Notes: generated from the sequence alone by a model not told the origin. Positions 1 through 8,425 are shown, counted from the first letter of the stretch. The stretch is DNA of 64,000 nt from Mycobacterium rhizamassiliense (GCF_900157375.1 NZ_LT721901.1:3839333-3903332); one strand, 5' to 3'. Numbers and translations: made by a program.

Positions 1-144
1 CTCGGCGCCCATGTCGCCCGCGCGCAGCTGCGCGCGATATTCGAAGAGCTGTTTCGTCAGCTTCCGGACATTCGGGCCGGTGAACCGACGTACGTCGCGG
101 GCAACTTCGTGCATGCCGTCGGCAGCATGCCCTGCACGTTCTAG
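1..144 (+). CDS. Cytochrome P450, C-terminal fragment (cut by window edge)
   Basis: The first 47 codons in frame 1 are open and end at TAG (142-144). The peptide starts LGAHVARAQLR and ends NFVHAVGSMPCTF. This is the C-terminal helix and tail of an actinobacterial CYP: the heme-cysteine loop would lie just upstream, and a final 'NF.H....MP' is common in mycobacterial CYPs. The heme-binding cysteine itself is outside the window, so the subfamily cannot be named. The stop codon overlaps the stop of the convergent Sir2 gene in a shared CTAG. Confidence 0.8.
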   Translation, partial: LGAHVARAQLRAIFEELFRQLPDIRAGEPTYVAGNFVHAVGSMPCTF

Positions 145-989
145 CGCAACGCGGTTGCCGTCAGTTCGGTGGCCAGCAGGGTGAGCAGTTCCGAGCACCC
201 GCCGTCGACCTTGACGGTGGCCAGATCGTCGCCGCGGGTGGGTCCGCGGTTGATGATCGCGACCGGAATTTTCAGCGCCGCTGCGTGCCGCACGAATCGG
301 TAGCCGGAGAAGACGGTCAGCGACGAGCCCGCGACCAACAGCGCCTCGGATTGGTCGAGCAGTGAATATGCTTGGGCTACGGTATCTTTCGGCACATTCT
401 CGCCGAAATAGACGATGTCGGGCTTCAGCATGCCGGCGCAACGAGGGCAGTCGAGGTAGCGGAACGATGCGGTGTCGGTGATGACGGCGTCGGCGTCGGG
501 AGCCACGGCCAGCCCGCCGATCGCCTCGGCGCGCTCGACGAATCCCGGGTTGAGCGCCTCGAGCTGTTCGGCCAGCGCGGCGCGGCTCATGGTGTGGGCG
601 CAGCTCAGGCAGACCACCTGCGCGTAGGTGCCGTGCAGATTGATGACGTTTTGGCTGCCCGCCTTAGTGTGCAGCAGGTCGACGTTCTGGGTGATCACCC
701 CGGTCACCACCCCGCTGTCTTCCAGCGCGGCCAGCGACCGATGGCCCGCATTGGGCAGGGTGTCGTGCATATGCCGCCAGCCGACGTGATTGCGCGCCCA
801 ATAACGTTGCCGGAAAACCGGATCCGAGGTGAACTGGCGGATGGTCATGGGATTGCTCGGCGGCGAGTCGGGGCCGCGATAGTCGGGAATGCCGGAGTCG
901 GTCGACATTCCCGCGCCGGTCAGCACCGCGACCCGGCGCCCGGCCAACAACGCGACCAGCTCGGGCGATTCGGCGCTGCGGGTGGTCAC
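141..989 (-). CDS. Sir2-family NAD-dependent protein deacylase (sirtuin)
   Basis: The 282-residue protein has a full set of sirtuin motifs. These are the NAD-binding GAGMSTDSGIPDYRG (about residues 25-39), TQNVD (100-104), the catalytic histidine in the LHG motif near 119, two zinc-binding CxxC pairs (about 127/130 and 181/184), FGENVP (195-200) and GSSL plus NRG near the C-terminus. Sirtuins remove acyl groups from lysines using NAD. The length and zinc module resemble SIRT4-like class II enzymes, but acyl specificity is inferred. The gene is convergent with the P450 and lies 30 bp downstream of the kinase gene on the same strand. Confidence 0.93.
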   Translation of the reverse strand: MTTRSAESPELVALLAGRRVAVLTGAGMSTDSGIPDYRGPDSPPSNPMTIRQFTSDPVFRQRYWARNHVGWRHMHDTLPNAGHRSLAALEDSGVVTGVITQNVDLLHTKAGSQNVINLHGTYAQVVCLSCAHTMSRAALAEQLEALNPGFVERAEAIGGLAVAPDADAVITDTASFRYLDCPRCAGMLKPDIVYFGENVPKDTVAQAYSLLDQSEALLVAGSSLTVFSGYRFVRHAAALKIPVAIINRGPTRGDDLATVKVDGGCSELLTLLATELTATALR

Positions 990-1019
990 GTCTTCGAGAG
1001 TACGGAGCGGGGCGAGTCG

Positions 1020-2741
1020 TTACGGGCTGGTGGGCACTTTGGCAGCGATCTGCGCGGCGATACTGACGCCCTGGTCTGTCGTGTTGTGGCCGCATGCCGC
1101 CACGTCGACCACCACGTTGTTGCGCGCCGTGAGCGCCCGCTGGCATGTCCAGCCTTTGGTGCGTGGATTGGTTTCACTGTTGCTGAGCATTCCGTTGGCG
1201 GTGGACACGGGTCCCGTGTTCATCTCGACATTGTGGACGTTGTCGTGATAGCTGCGGTTGGCGCAGGCCTGCCAGCCTTGCGTCGAGGTGCTATAAAAAG
1301 CGGCCGCCGCAGCCGCCGAGGGAAACAACAACACAAACTGGTCGACGGCATGCGTGAAGTGCTGAGGCTCCTGAAGTGTCTGCCCGCGAAGGGCGGCAAA
1401 CCCACTCCCGTTGTAAACAGGCGCCTCTCCCGCGCCGCCCAGGGGTAAGCACTCGGGAGGCGACGAGGGATTGTCGAGACCGACATCTGCCAACGTCTTC
1501 CACGGTTGTTCGACGGTCATTCCGGTCGCGCCCATCGCGGCATTGATCTCGGCGGGGCTGAGCAGCAGTCCATCGAGCGCGGCCTCTTCGACCGGTTTCG
1601 GTGGGGGCGGCGGTGGGGGTGGTGGCATGGCGGCCGGCGTGCTTGACGTTGCGGACTGTGCGGACCCGGACGGCTGCAGCTGATAGATGACGACGCCCGA
1701 GACCAGCACGACGACCGCGACGATGATTGCGGCGATCAGGCCCGGGCGGCCGCGGGGTGGCCACCACGACCGGCCATTTTTTGTCATGTCGGGCGGCGGG
1801 CCGACGACTGGGCCTTGTTGAGTCGCGGCGAGGCTCAGGTCGGCGGCCTCGGTTGCGGGCATCTTCGGCGCAGCGGGTGTGGCCACGAAAGCTGCAGGCG
1901 CGCGCAGATTTTCGGTCGGCTGGGCAATCGGTGCCGTGACGGCATTCTGAGCGGCGCTGGCCAGCTCGACGGTTGTCGCGTATCGCTGGTCGGGATCTTT
2001 GGCCATCCCGGTGGCGACCACCGAGTCGAGTTCGGCAGGAACGTTGGGGTCGGCGATCGACGGCCGCGGGGGAGGCTCCATGAAGTGCGCGGTGATTTGC
2101 TGCTCGGTGTTGTCTCCGGGGAAAGGGGTGGCCCCGGTCAGGCACTCATACAGCACGCACGCCAAGGCGTAGACGTCCGAACGCGCGTCGACCTGGCCCG
2201 CCCGTAACCGCTCGGGCGACATATACGGCCAGCTCCCGATTACCCCGCCGGTGCCCGTCATTCGCGTCTGGTCCGCACCGCGGGCGATCCCGAAATCGAT
2301 CAGGTAGGCGAAATCGTCCTCGTCGAGCAGGATGTTCGAGGGTTTGACGTCGCGGTGTACGAGGCCTCTCTTGTGGGCGGCGTTCAGAGCCCGCGCCACC
2401 TGCTCGACGATGCGCACCGCGCGGTCGGGCTGCAGCGGCCCGTCGGACAGCACCTCTTGGAGGTCGCGGCCCTCGATCAAGCGCATGTTGACGAAGAGCC
2501 GGCCGTCGATCTCGCCGTAGTCGTGGATCGGGACGACATGGGGACTGTTGAGCTGGGCGGCCAATTCTGCTTCGCGGCGGAAGCGTTGCACGAACGTGTG
2601 GTCTTGGGCTAAGTGCGCGGGCAACAACTTGATTGCGACGGTCCGGTTGGTCGACGTGTCGTGCGCGCGCCAGACTTCGCCCATACCGCCGCGGCCCAAC
2701 AAATCGATCAGGCGGTAGCGCCCGAACGGGGTTCCGTCCAC
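1020..2741 (-). CDS. Transmembrane Ser/Thr protein kinase, PknH/PknJ-like
   Basis: The protein has 573 residues. The kinase domain (about 8-270) has the glycine loop GRGGMG (16-21), the lysine AIK at 38, HRDVKPSN with Asp131 and DFG at 149-151. A proline-rich juxtamembrane region follows, then one membrane segment (about 330-352), a polyproline run and an extracellular domain with four cysteines. That cysteine pattern fits the PknH sensor domain, which has two disulfides. The start is GTG at 2741, preceded by GGGAGG five bases upstream. It probably phosphorylates cytosolic targets in response to an envelope signal. Sensor-bearing kinases in mycobacteria also include PknJ, so the paralog name is left open. 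Confidence 0.93.
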   Translation of the reverse strand: MDGTPFGRYRLIDLLGRGGMGEVWRAHDTSTNRTVAIKLLPAHLAQDHTFVQRFRREAELAAQLNSPHVVPIHDYGEIDGRLFVNMRLIEGRDLQEVLSDGPLQPDRAVRIVEQVARALNAAHKRGLVHRDVKPSNILLDEDDFAYLIDFGIARGADQTRMTGTGGVIGSWPYMSPERLRAGQVDARSDVYALACVLYECLTGATPFPGDNTEQQITAHFMEPPPRPSIADPNVPAELDSVVATGMAKDPDQRYATTVELASAAQNAVTAPIAQPTENLRAPAAFVATPAAPKMPATEAADLSLAATQQGPVVGPPPDMTKNGRSWWPPRGRPGLIAAIIVAVVVLVSGVVIYQLQPSGSAQSATSSTPAAMPPPPPPPPPKPVEEAALDGLLLSPAEINAAMGATGMTVEQPWKTLADVGLDNPSSPPECLPLGGAGEAPVYNGSGFAALRGQTLQEPQHFTHAVDQFVLLFPSAAAAAAFYSTSTQGWQACANRSYHDNVHNVEMNTGPVSTANGMLSNSETNPRTKGWTCQRALTARNNVVVDVAACGHNTTDQGVSIAAQIAAKVPTSP

Positions 2742-2922
2742 ATCAGCCTCCCGGCGTCCACGGTCCAGGACACGATAGATCGGGCGACGACTTAACGCCT
2801 AGGAATCCACAATGCCGTTTTTGGCCACGGTTGATGACTCGTCGACGCGGGATTGCTATCCCCAATTTTGGGGCGTTCAATTCTGTTCGAGCAGCGACGA
2901 TTTAGTCGCAGGCAGTCGCGAG

Positions 2923-4332
2923 TTACGGAATCTCGTACACCACAACCTTGTCTGCGATGCCGCGCAGAGCGGCCTCCTTGCGAATCGGCCGGATCGCCTC
3001 CTTGTCCAGGATGGCGGCGACGCCGGGCGCGTCGATCACGGGACCGGTGATGTGGATCTCCTGTGAGGTCGACAGGCTCTGCACCCGCGCCGCGATGTTG
3101 ACGGTCTGGCCGAAATAGTCCTGCCGCTCGTTCAGCATCACCGCGAGACATGGCCCCTCGTGGATGCCGATCTTTACGATCAGGTCGGACTTGCCGCGCT
3201 CGGCATTGAGCTTGTCCATCGCGGCCCGCATCCGTAAGCCCGCGGCGAGCGCTTGGTCCGGCTGGACAAAGGTCGCCATCACGGCGTCCCCGATCGTCTT
3301 GACCACGGCGCCCTTTTCGGCCGCGATGATCTCCAGCAGCGCACGAAAATGCGCGCGCACCAAGTCGAACGCGGCGAGGTCGCCCACCCGCTCGTACAGT
3401 GCGGTCGACCCCTTGAGGTCGGTGAACAAAAAGGTCAACGAGGTGATCTTGAGACGCTGATTGATGTCGAGATTGTCGGCCTTGAACACATCGCGGAAAG
3501 TCTGGTTCGACAGCATCCGCTTGGCGGTGAGGAATGGCCTGCGCTTGCCCAGCAGGCGGTGCAGCGCGTCGCCAGCGACAAAGACGGTGGGCAGCGTCCG
3601 CCGGCTGGACTCATTGTCGAGCGCGAGCCGCAACGGACCCGGACGCAAGGAACTCGACCCGGTCGGCGGATGCGCTTTGTTGAAGACCAACCCGAGCTGC
3701 TGAGTTTCCTCGGTCGGCTCGCCCTGGACGTCGATGAAATGCGCGGAATGCGTTACCGGCTCGAAAACGATGATGAATTCCGGCGGAAGCTGCATCGACA
3801 GCACCGCCTTCTCGCCGGCGGGGAGCTCCTGCGCGTGCAGCGTCACTTCCTCGGTCAGCGAGGCAAAGGAATCCTGGTCGAGATCGATGCCCGAGCTCCA
3901 GAAAATCTGCTTGTAGTACTCCCAGAGCGGCAGCGTGTTGGGATCGTGGGCGGCAATCCGCCTGACCTTCGGGCTGACCGTAAAGGCCACCTCGACCTGC
4001 TCGTCGACCGACGGCTCGTAACCGGAGCCGCACAAACCGCAGTGATAGTCGTCGTCACGCAGCGATTTAAGCGTGTCGTGCGCATCCAGCACCCCGCTGC
4101 AACCGGGGCACAGCACGTTCCAGCTGAGATCGAACAGGCCAAGCCGCGAGGCGTGCAGGAAGCCCGAAATCACATTCTCTTCGTCGAAGCCGGTGCGCGT
4201 GGAAAAATCGAGGGCGTTGATTCGATTGAGCTCATGATCTTCACCGTCCTCGATCAGCCGCGCGATGGCATCCGCGACGGCGCGATCGGCGGTCTGCTTC
4301 AAAACCGAAAGCTGGGACTGGGTATCGCTCAT
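2923..4332 (-). CDS. Class III adenylate cyclase with N-terminal zinc-ribbon module
   Basis: The soluble protein has 469 residues. The first 290 or so hold a conserved N-terminal domain with a zinc-ribbon-like pair (CPGC near 75, CGLC near 98), as in mycobacterial cyclases with a DUF5939-type N-terminus. The catalytic domain starts at FLFTDLKGST (first metal Asp), continues with VVKTIGDAVMATF (second metal Asp and substrate-selecting Lys) and has DYFGQTVNIAARV, which supplies the base-selecting Asp and the N..xxR transition-state pair. The complete set predicts an active enzyme specific for ATP. It lies 181 bp upstream of the kinase gene on the same strand. That gap contains a short dyad (CCCCAA TT TTGGGG, about 2860-2873) and no gene. 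Confidence 0.9.
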   Translation of the reverse strand: MSDTQSQLSVLKQTADRAVADAIARLIEDGEDHELNRINALDFSTRTGFDEENVISGFLHASRLGLFDLSWNVLCPGCSGVLDAHDTLKSLRDDDYHCGLCGSGYEPSVDEQVEVAFTVSPKVRRIAAHDPNTLPLWEYYKQIFWSSGIDLDQDSFASLTEEVTLHAQELPAGEKAVLSMQLPPEFIIVFEPVTHSAHFIDVQGEPTEETQQLGLVFNKAHPPTGSSSLRPGPLRLALDNESSRRTLPTVFVAGDALHRLLGKRRPFLTAKRMLSNQTFRDVFKADNLDINQRLKITSLTFLFTDLKGSTALYERVGDLAAFDLVRAHFRALLEIIAAEKGAVVKTIGDAVMATFVQPDQALAAGLRMRAAMDKLNAERGKSDLIVKIGIHEGPCLAVMLNERQDYFGQTVNIAARVQSLSTSQEIHITGPVIDAPGVAAILDKEAIRPIRKEAALRGIADKVVVYEIP

Positions 4333-4472
4333 GACTCCGACCTAAATGGCATCGCCGCAACCTGGCTGGCAAGACCCAATTGGATGCCCCGCCGATCCCG
4401 GCCCCGGGTCCTCTCAGAATAGGCGATCGGACACGCCGCCAGGAGCCCGTTAACTATCCAGCGGGTGATTGC

Positions 4473-4865
4473 TCAGCAGCGAGCCATCCCGTCGTAGTCG
4501 CCGGAGCAGAAGTCGCACGGTTCGCCTTCCTCGCTGCCGTAGTTCACGTAACTGGACACCGCCCGCACCAGGTCCTCGGCCAGCTCCACGTCGAGCGTTG
4601 GCTCGGTCGAATCCTCCGCGTCCGGCGCGAGGGAGGCCAGGCCGGCAACCAGCGGGAGGGGATGCCCGGCGTCAGCGGTCGCGTCGGCGACCGCATGGCC
4701 GTCGATGAACAACGTGTACATGTCGTGCTCCGGAAAGCCGTGGTTAAGCCGCAAAACCCACCACTGGCCCGCCTGCTGGGCCGCATACGGGAAATGCCGG
4801 TAGCCCGTGCGTAGCCAGCGTGGGCTTGCCGCCGTGTCGAGCACGGGGCCGTCTGCGGTGACCAT
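4473..4865 (-). CDS. Small acidic cytosolic protein, candidate immunity partner
   Basis: The protein has 130 residues, no signal peptide and no membrane segment. It is acidic and aromatic-rich (HFPYAAQQAGQWWVLRLN), with a cysteine-containing tail (CDFCSGDYDGMARC). The ATG follows the stop codon of the upstream secreted protein gene without any gap, so the two are almost certainly co-transcribed and translationally coupled. I do not recognise a named family. A small cytosolic protein tied to a secreted one with an extra C-terminal domain resembles a toxin/immunity arrangement. That function is an inference. Confidence 0.75.
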   Translation of the reverse strand: MVTADGPVLDTAASPRWLRTGYRHFPYAAQQAGQWWVLRLNHGFPEHDMYTLFIDGHAVADATADAGHPLPLVAGLASLAPDAEDSTEPTLDVELAEDLVRAVSSYVNYGSEEGEPCDFCSGDYDGMARC

Positions 4866-5792
4866 CTACGACTCCGTCCCGCCTGCGGAGGAGGGCCGCA
4901 CCGGCGGCAACGGGGGCGGATTGTCGGGGTCGATGCCCAGGGACTCGTTGACGCTGATTCTGCTGCGGGTGGCCCTGGTGATGATCGCGTTGTAAAGAGC
5001 GTCACCACTGAGCCCCTTGGCCTGGTTCCTCACGGCCAGATATTCGAAGGTCACATTCGGGTCTTTCTTATCCAGCTGAGCGGCCGCCGCACGATCACTC
5101 ATCAGGGCGCGCGCCCACGTTCGCAATGCGTTGCGTCGTTCGAACATAAATCGCGCGCGTTCCTCCGGGCTGACGCCTTGGCTGGCGAGCCGGTCGTTGA
5201 GTTGACGCATCCGCACTTCACCTTGGAGGTAGACGGTGCGGGTCTCGAACACCGACAAGCTCGCCGGTTTGTAATCGGGAAGGGCAAGGGTGCGAACCGG
5301 CTCGGGCGCCGGGTCCGCGGCAGAACCCCTCCATATCAGTCGATCTCGGCCGTCGTTGAACACCACGGAGTCCGGGGCCTGACCGGTGACGTCGAAGTAC
5401 AACTTGCCGGTGACCGACTGGCCCATCGGCAATCCGGACGGGCTGATCCCCTGCTGGGTGGGCACTTCGAATAGCGCCCGATAGTTGTCGCCGTTGGGTG
5501 CGCGGGCAGAAAAATTGGGGATCAGCGGGGCCGCGTCGCCGGCAGTTGCCTGGTCGGTGGCGGCCGCCTCCCACAGCGCGCCGCGAACGTCCGCCGGAAT
5601 GACGTCCTTGCTCGGCTCCAGGTCGAGGACCGTCCAGCCCTGGACGACGCCATTGCTGAACAGCGTTCCCTGCGCACACATCTGCTGGACGACTGCACCG
5701 TCGTCGGCTCCCGCCGCGACGGCACAACTCAGCCCGACGACGCCGGCGACGACAAAGGAAGCGGCTTTGACCAACACATTTGCGAATTTCAC
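4866..5792 (-). CDS. Secreted MPT63-like (DUF1942) protein with additional C-terminal domain
   Basis: The protein has 308 residues. Residues 1-30 form a signal peptide (hydrophobic core followed by AVAAGA). Residues 35-165 match the immunoglobulin-like MPT63/DUF1942 fold, with a core near GKLYFDVTGQAPDSVVFND followed by LIW. MPT63 itself is only about 159 residues, so residues 175-308 are an added helical domain (RARFMFERRNALRTWAR, GDALYNAII) ending in a proline-rich tail. This C-terminal part resembles the end domains of polymorphic secreted toxins, but no catalytic motif was recognised. The upstream 188 bp to the CAP gene should hold its promoter. Confidence 0.8.
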   Translation of the reverse strand: MKFANVLVKAASFVVAGVVGLSCAVAAGADDGAVVQQMCAQGTLFSNGVVQGWTVLDLEPSKDVIPADVRGALWEAAATDQATAGDAAPLIPNFSARAPNGDNYRALFEVPTQQGISPSGLPMGQSVTGKLYFDVTGQAPDSVVFNDGRDRLIWRGSAADPAPEPVRTLALPDYKPASLSVFETRTVYLQGEVRMRQLNDRLASQGVSPEERARFMFERRNALRTWARALMSDRAAAAQLDKKDPNVTFEYLAVRNQAKGLSGDALYNAIITRATRSRISVNESLGIDPDNPPPLPPVRPSSAGGTES

Positions 5793-5980
5793 GTTGGCCC
5801 CTTTGATAAGGGTTTCCTGGGGATAGGCGGCTAGGCGCTCCTATGGGGAGCGCCGCTGCCGTTACGTGATTCCGGTACAGACGCGTATCTCGCCCGTACC
5901 GCGCGAGCTTGCAATTTTCGTTGATTGAGTTGTGATTTCGGCGGTGGTGAGCCGAAACGGCTTGGCCCGGCGTGGGTTAA

Positions 5981-6454
5981 CTAAGACGCGAAGTCGCCGA
6001 CGGCGGTCAATCTGTTGCCGTCCGAGGCGGTGGCAAACCCGACCGAGTTGAATGCGCAGTTCAGGATGATCGCCCGGTGTGGAGGGCTATTCATCCACAT
6101 GTCGAGGATCGAGGCCGGATTCGCGGCGGCTCCGGTGCTCCAATAGACGACCTCACCGGTGGCGTGGGCCCGGTAGCCCGCCTGCGTGATGCGCGCCCGG
6201 GGTGACGAGCCATCCGAACCGACGTGGCCGTTGATGCCGGTGCGCAGCATGTCGTCGGCGTGGCGCTGCGCTGCCGCGGTCAGGCGCGGATCGTCGCCGA
6301 TCGGGCCGCACGCCGGGCGAAGCCCCGGGAGGCCGCTGTACATCGCGCTGCCCAGGTTGTCGGCGTGCGCCGCCGGAGCGGCAACCGCGTTCGAAGCCGT
6401 TATGAGCGCAGCACAGACCGAGAAAACAGCGACGACCTGGGCTTTCCTCGCCAT
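5981..6454 (-). CDS. Secreted CAP-domain (SCP/PR-1-like) protein
   Basis: The protein has 157 residues, taking ATG at 6454 as the start. This start has AGAGG five bases upstream and gives a proper signal peptide (MARKAQVVAVFSVCAALI, ending near AHA). An upstream in-frame start would bury the signal peptide. The mature part carries CAP hallmarks: GHVGSDGSSP with the histidine, TGEVVYW, and SPPHRAIIL followed by NSVGFA. CAP proteins are secreted and their function in mycobacteria is poorly known. It is divergent from the next gene, and the 159 bp between them is a shared promoter region. Confidence 0.85.
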   Translation of the reverse strand: MARKAQVVAVFSVCAALITASNAVAAPAAHADNLGSAMYSGLPGLRPACGPIGDDPRLTAAAQRHADDMLRTGINGHVGSDGSSPRARITQAGYRAHATGEVVYWSTGAAANPASILDMWMNSPPHRAIILNCAFNSVGFATASDGNRLTAVGDFAS

Positions 6455-6613
6455 GTTGCCTCTTGCCACACCATACTGTTCTGCATTTGCCACCCAAACG
6501 TTACGCATTTTTGACCATGGGGACTCGGCATCGTTTTGTAACGAATCGGTCAACGTCTTCGACGTGTGGGGGGTGCACGGTCGTGCACTTCACCAAGCGC
6601 CGAGGAGCGATGC

Positions 6614-7123
6614 ATGGCTGCACTGATGACGTCCCGCCCATTGACGACACGGACGAGATGGGCAGGCCTCATCAATGCGGCTTCGGTAGCCCTTCGTCCA
6701 TTGGCGGTTGCGGCTTGTGTCGCCGCCGCCGGCGCAGCGTTGTCCGCTTCCGCGCACGCCGACGCGCCCAACGACCCCATCGCGAACGCGCTGACCGGCG
6801 CAGGGGTTGCCAACAACGGTTCGGTGAGCAACGCCATCGCCGGACTCGGCAGATCGATCTGCCCATCGTTGGTCAAGCCGGGTGCGACCCTGGCGTCGAT
6901 AGCATCGAAAGTGTCTGGAAGTACGGGACTTTCGCCGAACATGGCCGGGATGGTCACCAGCATGGCGATTCAGATGGAATGCCCCGGCTTCATGACCTCG
7001 CTCGCGAACGGGAACATGCCGTTCCCACTACAAGGGGCTGCAAACTCGTTGCCGTCCATCCCATTCCAGTCGCCGGGCGCTGGTCCGGCTGGGCTGAACC
7101 CGATCGCATTGCCGGGCCGCTAG
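6614..7123 (+). CDS. Secreted DUF732-like protein
   Basis: The protein has 169 residues from ATG at 6614, with GAGGAG at 6602-6607 as ribosome-binding site. An N-terminal extension is possible but lacks such a site. The signal peptide ends near SASAHA. The mature region has one cysteine after GRSI and another in ECPGFM, with GLSPNMAGMVTSMAIQ between them. This is the spacing seen in small secreted mycobacterial DUF732 proteins, which have no known activity. The C-terminus is rich in Pro and Gly. It ends 40 bp before the convergent gene at 7164. Confidence 0.75.
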   Translation: MAALMTSRPLTTRTRWAGLINAASVALRPLAVAACVAAAGAALSASAHADAPNDPIANALTGAGVANNGSVSNAIAGLGRSICPSLVKPGATLASIASKVSGSTGLSPNMAGMVTSMAIQMECPGFMTSLANGNMPFPLQGAANSLPSIPFQSPGAGPAGLNPIALPGR

Positions 7124-7163
7124 GTGGTGGTCCCTACGTCATGCGCAACGGAGGCGTGTGTGA

Positions 7164-7559
7164 CTAGCCATGCTCATCAACGTGCTCGGTAAAGAGCAAG
7201 CTTCCTCCGATTTCTAGACGATTCAGCTTCCACTGAATAGAGCGCAGTAGCGGCGCAGCTTCATCGTCATGAAAGTTGGTCTTGAAGTCCAACCCGGAGC
7301 CGACCAGGTCACTCGCCCAGGAGACTTCGGTGAGGAAGACTGCACGCGCCCAATCAAGCTTAGATAGCGGTTGTTTCCGAAAAATTGCGCCTCGCAGTCG
7401 TGCAACGAGATCATTGAAAGCTCCTGAATCAGATAACCCCAAAGCCCGAGTCATCACGACTTGTCCGCGGATAGGCCCACCGTATTCGCTGAGTCCGTGT
7501 GAAATGAGCAGACGTTCATCGTCAGTTAGGCCGAGGTCGATCAGTTCCGATTCGGTCAT
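7164..7559 (-). CDS. Immunity-like protein, copy B of a tandem paralog pair
   Basis: The 131-residue cytosolic protein aligns along its whole length with the gene just upstream. Shared blocks are LTDDER, EYGG, VMTRALGLSD, QPLSKLDWAR, VFLTEVSW, LVGSGLDF and APLLRS. I do not recognise a named domain. The size, tandem duplication and place behind a type VII secretion target-like gene match how immunity genes accumulate behind ESX toxins. Immunity function is inferred, not shown. Confidence 0.75.
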   Translation of the reverse strand: MTESELIDLGLTDDERLLISHGLSEYGGPIRGQVVMTRALGLSDSGAFNDLVARLRGAIFRKQPLSKLDWARAVFLTEVSWASDLVGSGLDFKTNFHDDEAAPLLRSIQWKLNRLEIGGSLLFTEHVDEHG

Positions 7560-7610
7560 GAGACCAGCCTAAGGAGTTGGTGGCATTGCCGCGCCGAGAG
7601 TCGGGTGCGA

Positions 7611-8006
7611 TTAGGTTTGCCCATCTGTGTGCTCCGGAGATAGCACACTGCCGTCGATGCCATGGCGATTGATTTTCCACTGTACGGAGCGCAGTAGTGG
7701 TGCGGCCGCGTCGTCGCGGAAGTTGGTTGCGAAGTCGAGCCCTGAGCCGACCAGGGTACTTACCCAGGAGACTTCAGTCAGGAAGACAACGCGGGCCCAA
7801 TCGAGCTTGGACAGCGGTTGATTTTGCCCAATAGCGTTGAGGAGCCGTTGGATCAGGTCATAGAAGGTATCGCGGTCCGATAATCCTAAAGCCCGGGTCA
7901 TTACAGGTTTGTATTGAATCGAGCCGCCATATTCGTTAAGGCCGTGGAACAAAAGCCGACGTTCATCATCAGTCAAGGCAATGTCGACGAGCTCGGTCGG
8001 GGTCAT
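7611..8006 (-). CDS. Immunity-like protein, copy A of a tandem paralog pair
   Basis: It is 131 residues, the same length as copy B and clearly its paralog (LTDDERRLLFHGLNEYGG, VMTRALGLSDRD, QPLSKLDWARVVFLTEVSW, GSGLDFATNF). The copies differ most near residues 50-65 and at the last 15 residues. Such divergence is expected if each copy once faced a different toxin variant. It lies 51 bp upstream of copy B and just downstream of a scar that looks like the end of a deleted toxin gene. No signal peptide or membrane segment is visible. Confidence 0.75.
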   Translation of the reverse strand: MTPTELVDIALTDDERRLLFHGLNEYGGSIQYKPVMTRALGLSDRDTFYDLIQRLLNAIGQNQPLSKLDWARVVFLTEVSWVSTLVGSGLDFATNFRDDAAAPLLRSVQWKINRHGIDGSVLSPEHTDGQT

Positions 8007-8034
8007 GGACTCAGCCTAACGAAGGTGTTGCTTA

Positions 8035-8134
8035 TCAATGGTGATCGTCTTCCCACGGTTCTTCAGCGCCATCGCCTAGTACATGCGGACCGTGCCAGTG
8101 CGGGGGTGGCTCAGACGCCAACTACCGCAGCCAT
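8035..8134 (-). pseudogene. Scar of a deleted ESX toxin-like gene (proposed)
   Basis: Directly after the stop of the ESX-target gene there is an ATG (8134) that reads only seven codons (MAAVVGV) before TGA. In another frame, 8121-8035 reads SEPPPHWHGPHVLGDGAEEPW and then EDDHH before TGA. Tails of this kind (PHWHG followed by acidic residues and HH) resemble the C-termini of mycobacterial secreted toxins, although I could not align it. The simplest reading is an internal deletion that joined the first codons of a toxin gene to its last 25 or so, leaving the target gene in front and the immunity-like genes behind. Confidence 0.4.
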
Positions 8135-8137
8135 CGG

Positions 8138-8425
8138 TTAAGCCTGTTCGATTGCGCTGACACTATGTGCACCGGCAGCGTCGGTGAGGTCAAACTCGGC
8201 GCCTGTCACGCTGGCCTTGTCTGCGCTTGTCTGCGCTCGTCCCGCCAAGCTGCTAATCAGGCCGTTGATAACCGCGTAAGCGGTACCGACGGCGCCAGAA
8301 GTCGCCTGGATTGGCGGCCCAACAGTCGGCACCGGAGCCGCTGCTACCAAGCTCGCTGACACCGCGTCGCAATGGGCTGCCAGTACTTGCAGCCCCTCAT
8401 TGCTGACCCGTAGTGCATCCGCCAC
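8138..8425 (-). CDS. Type VII secretion target-like protein (EspC/DUF2580-like)
   Basis: The 95-residue, alanine-rich helical protein starts ADALRVSNEGLQVLAAHCDAV. This N-terminal pattern is shared by small ESX-associated proteins encoded in front of toxin genes. There is no signal peptide, as expected for a type VII substrate. The WxG motif is absent, as is usual for this subgroup. The start is GTG at 8425. A TAAAAT hexamer seven bases upstream suggests leaderless transcription. It probably served as secretion partner of a toxin that is now missing. Confidence 0.7.
   Translation of the reverse strand: MADALRVSNEGLQVLAAHCDAVSASLVAAAPVPTVGPPIQATSGAVGTAYAVINGLISSLAGRAQTSADKASVTGAEFDLTDAAGAHSVSAIEQA

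Noticed and set aside
2860..2873. CCCCAA-TT-TTGGGG dyad between the kinase and cyclase genes as a terminator
   Set aside because: A two-base loop cannot form a stable hairpin and no T-run follows. It could be an operator, but nothing else supports this.
5793..5980. Possible small gene between the MPT63-like and CAP genes
   Set aside because: No frame with a start, ribosome-binding site and sensible composition. It is probably promoter sequence.
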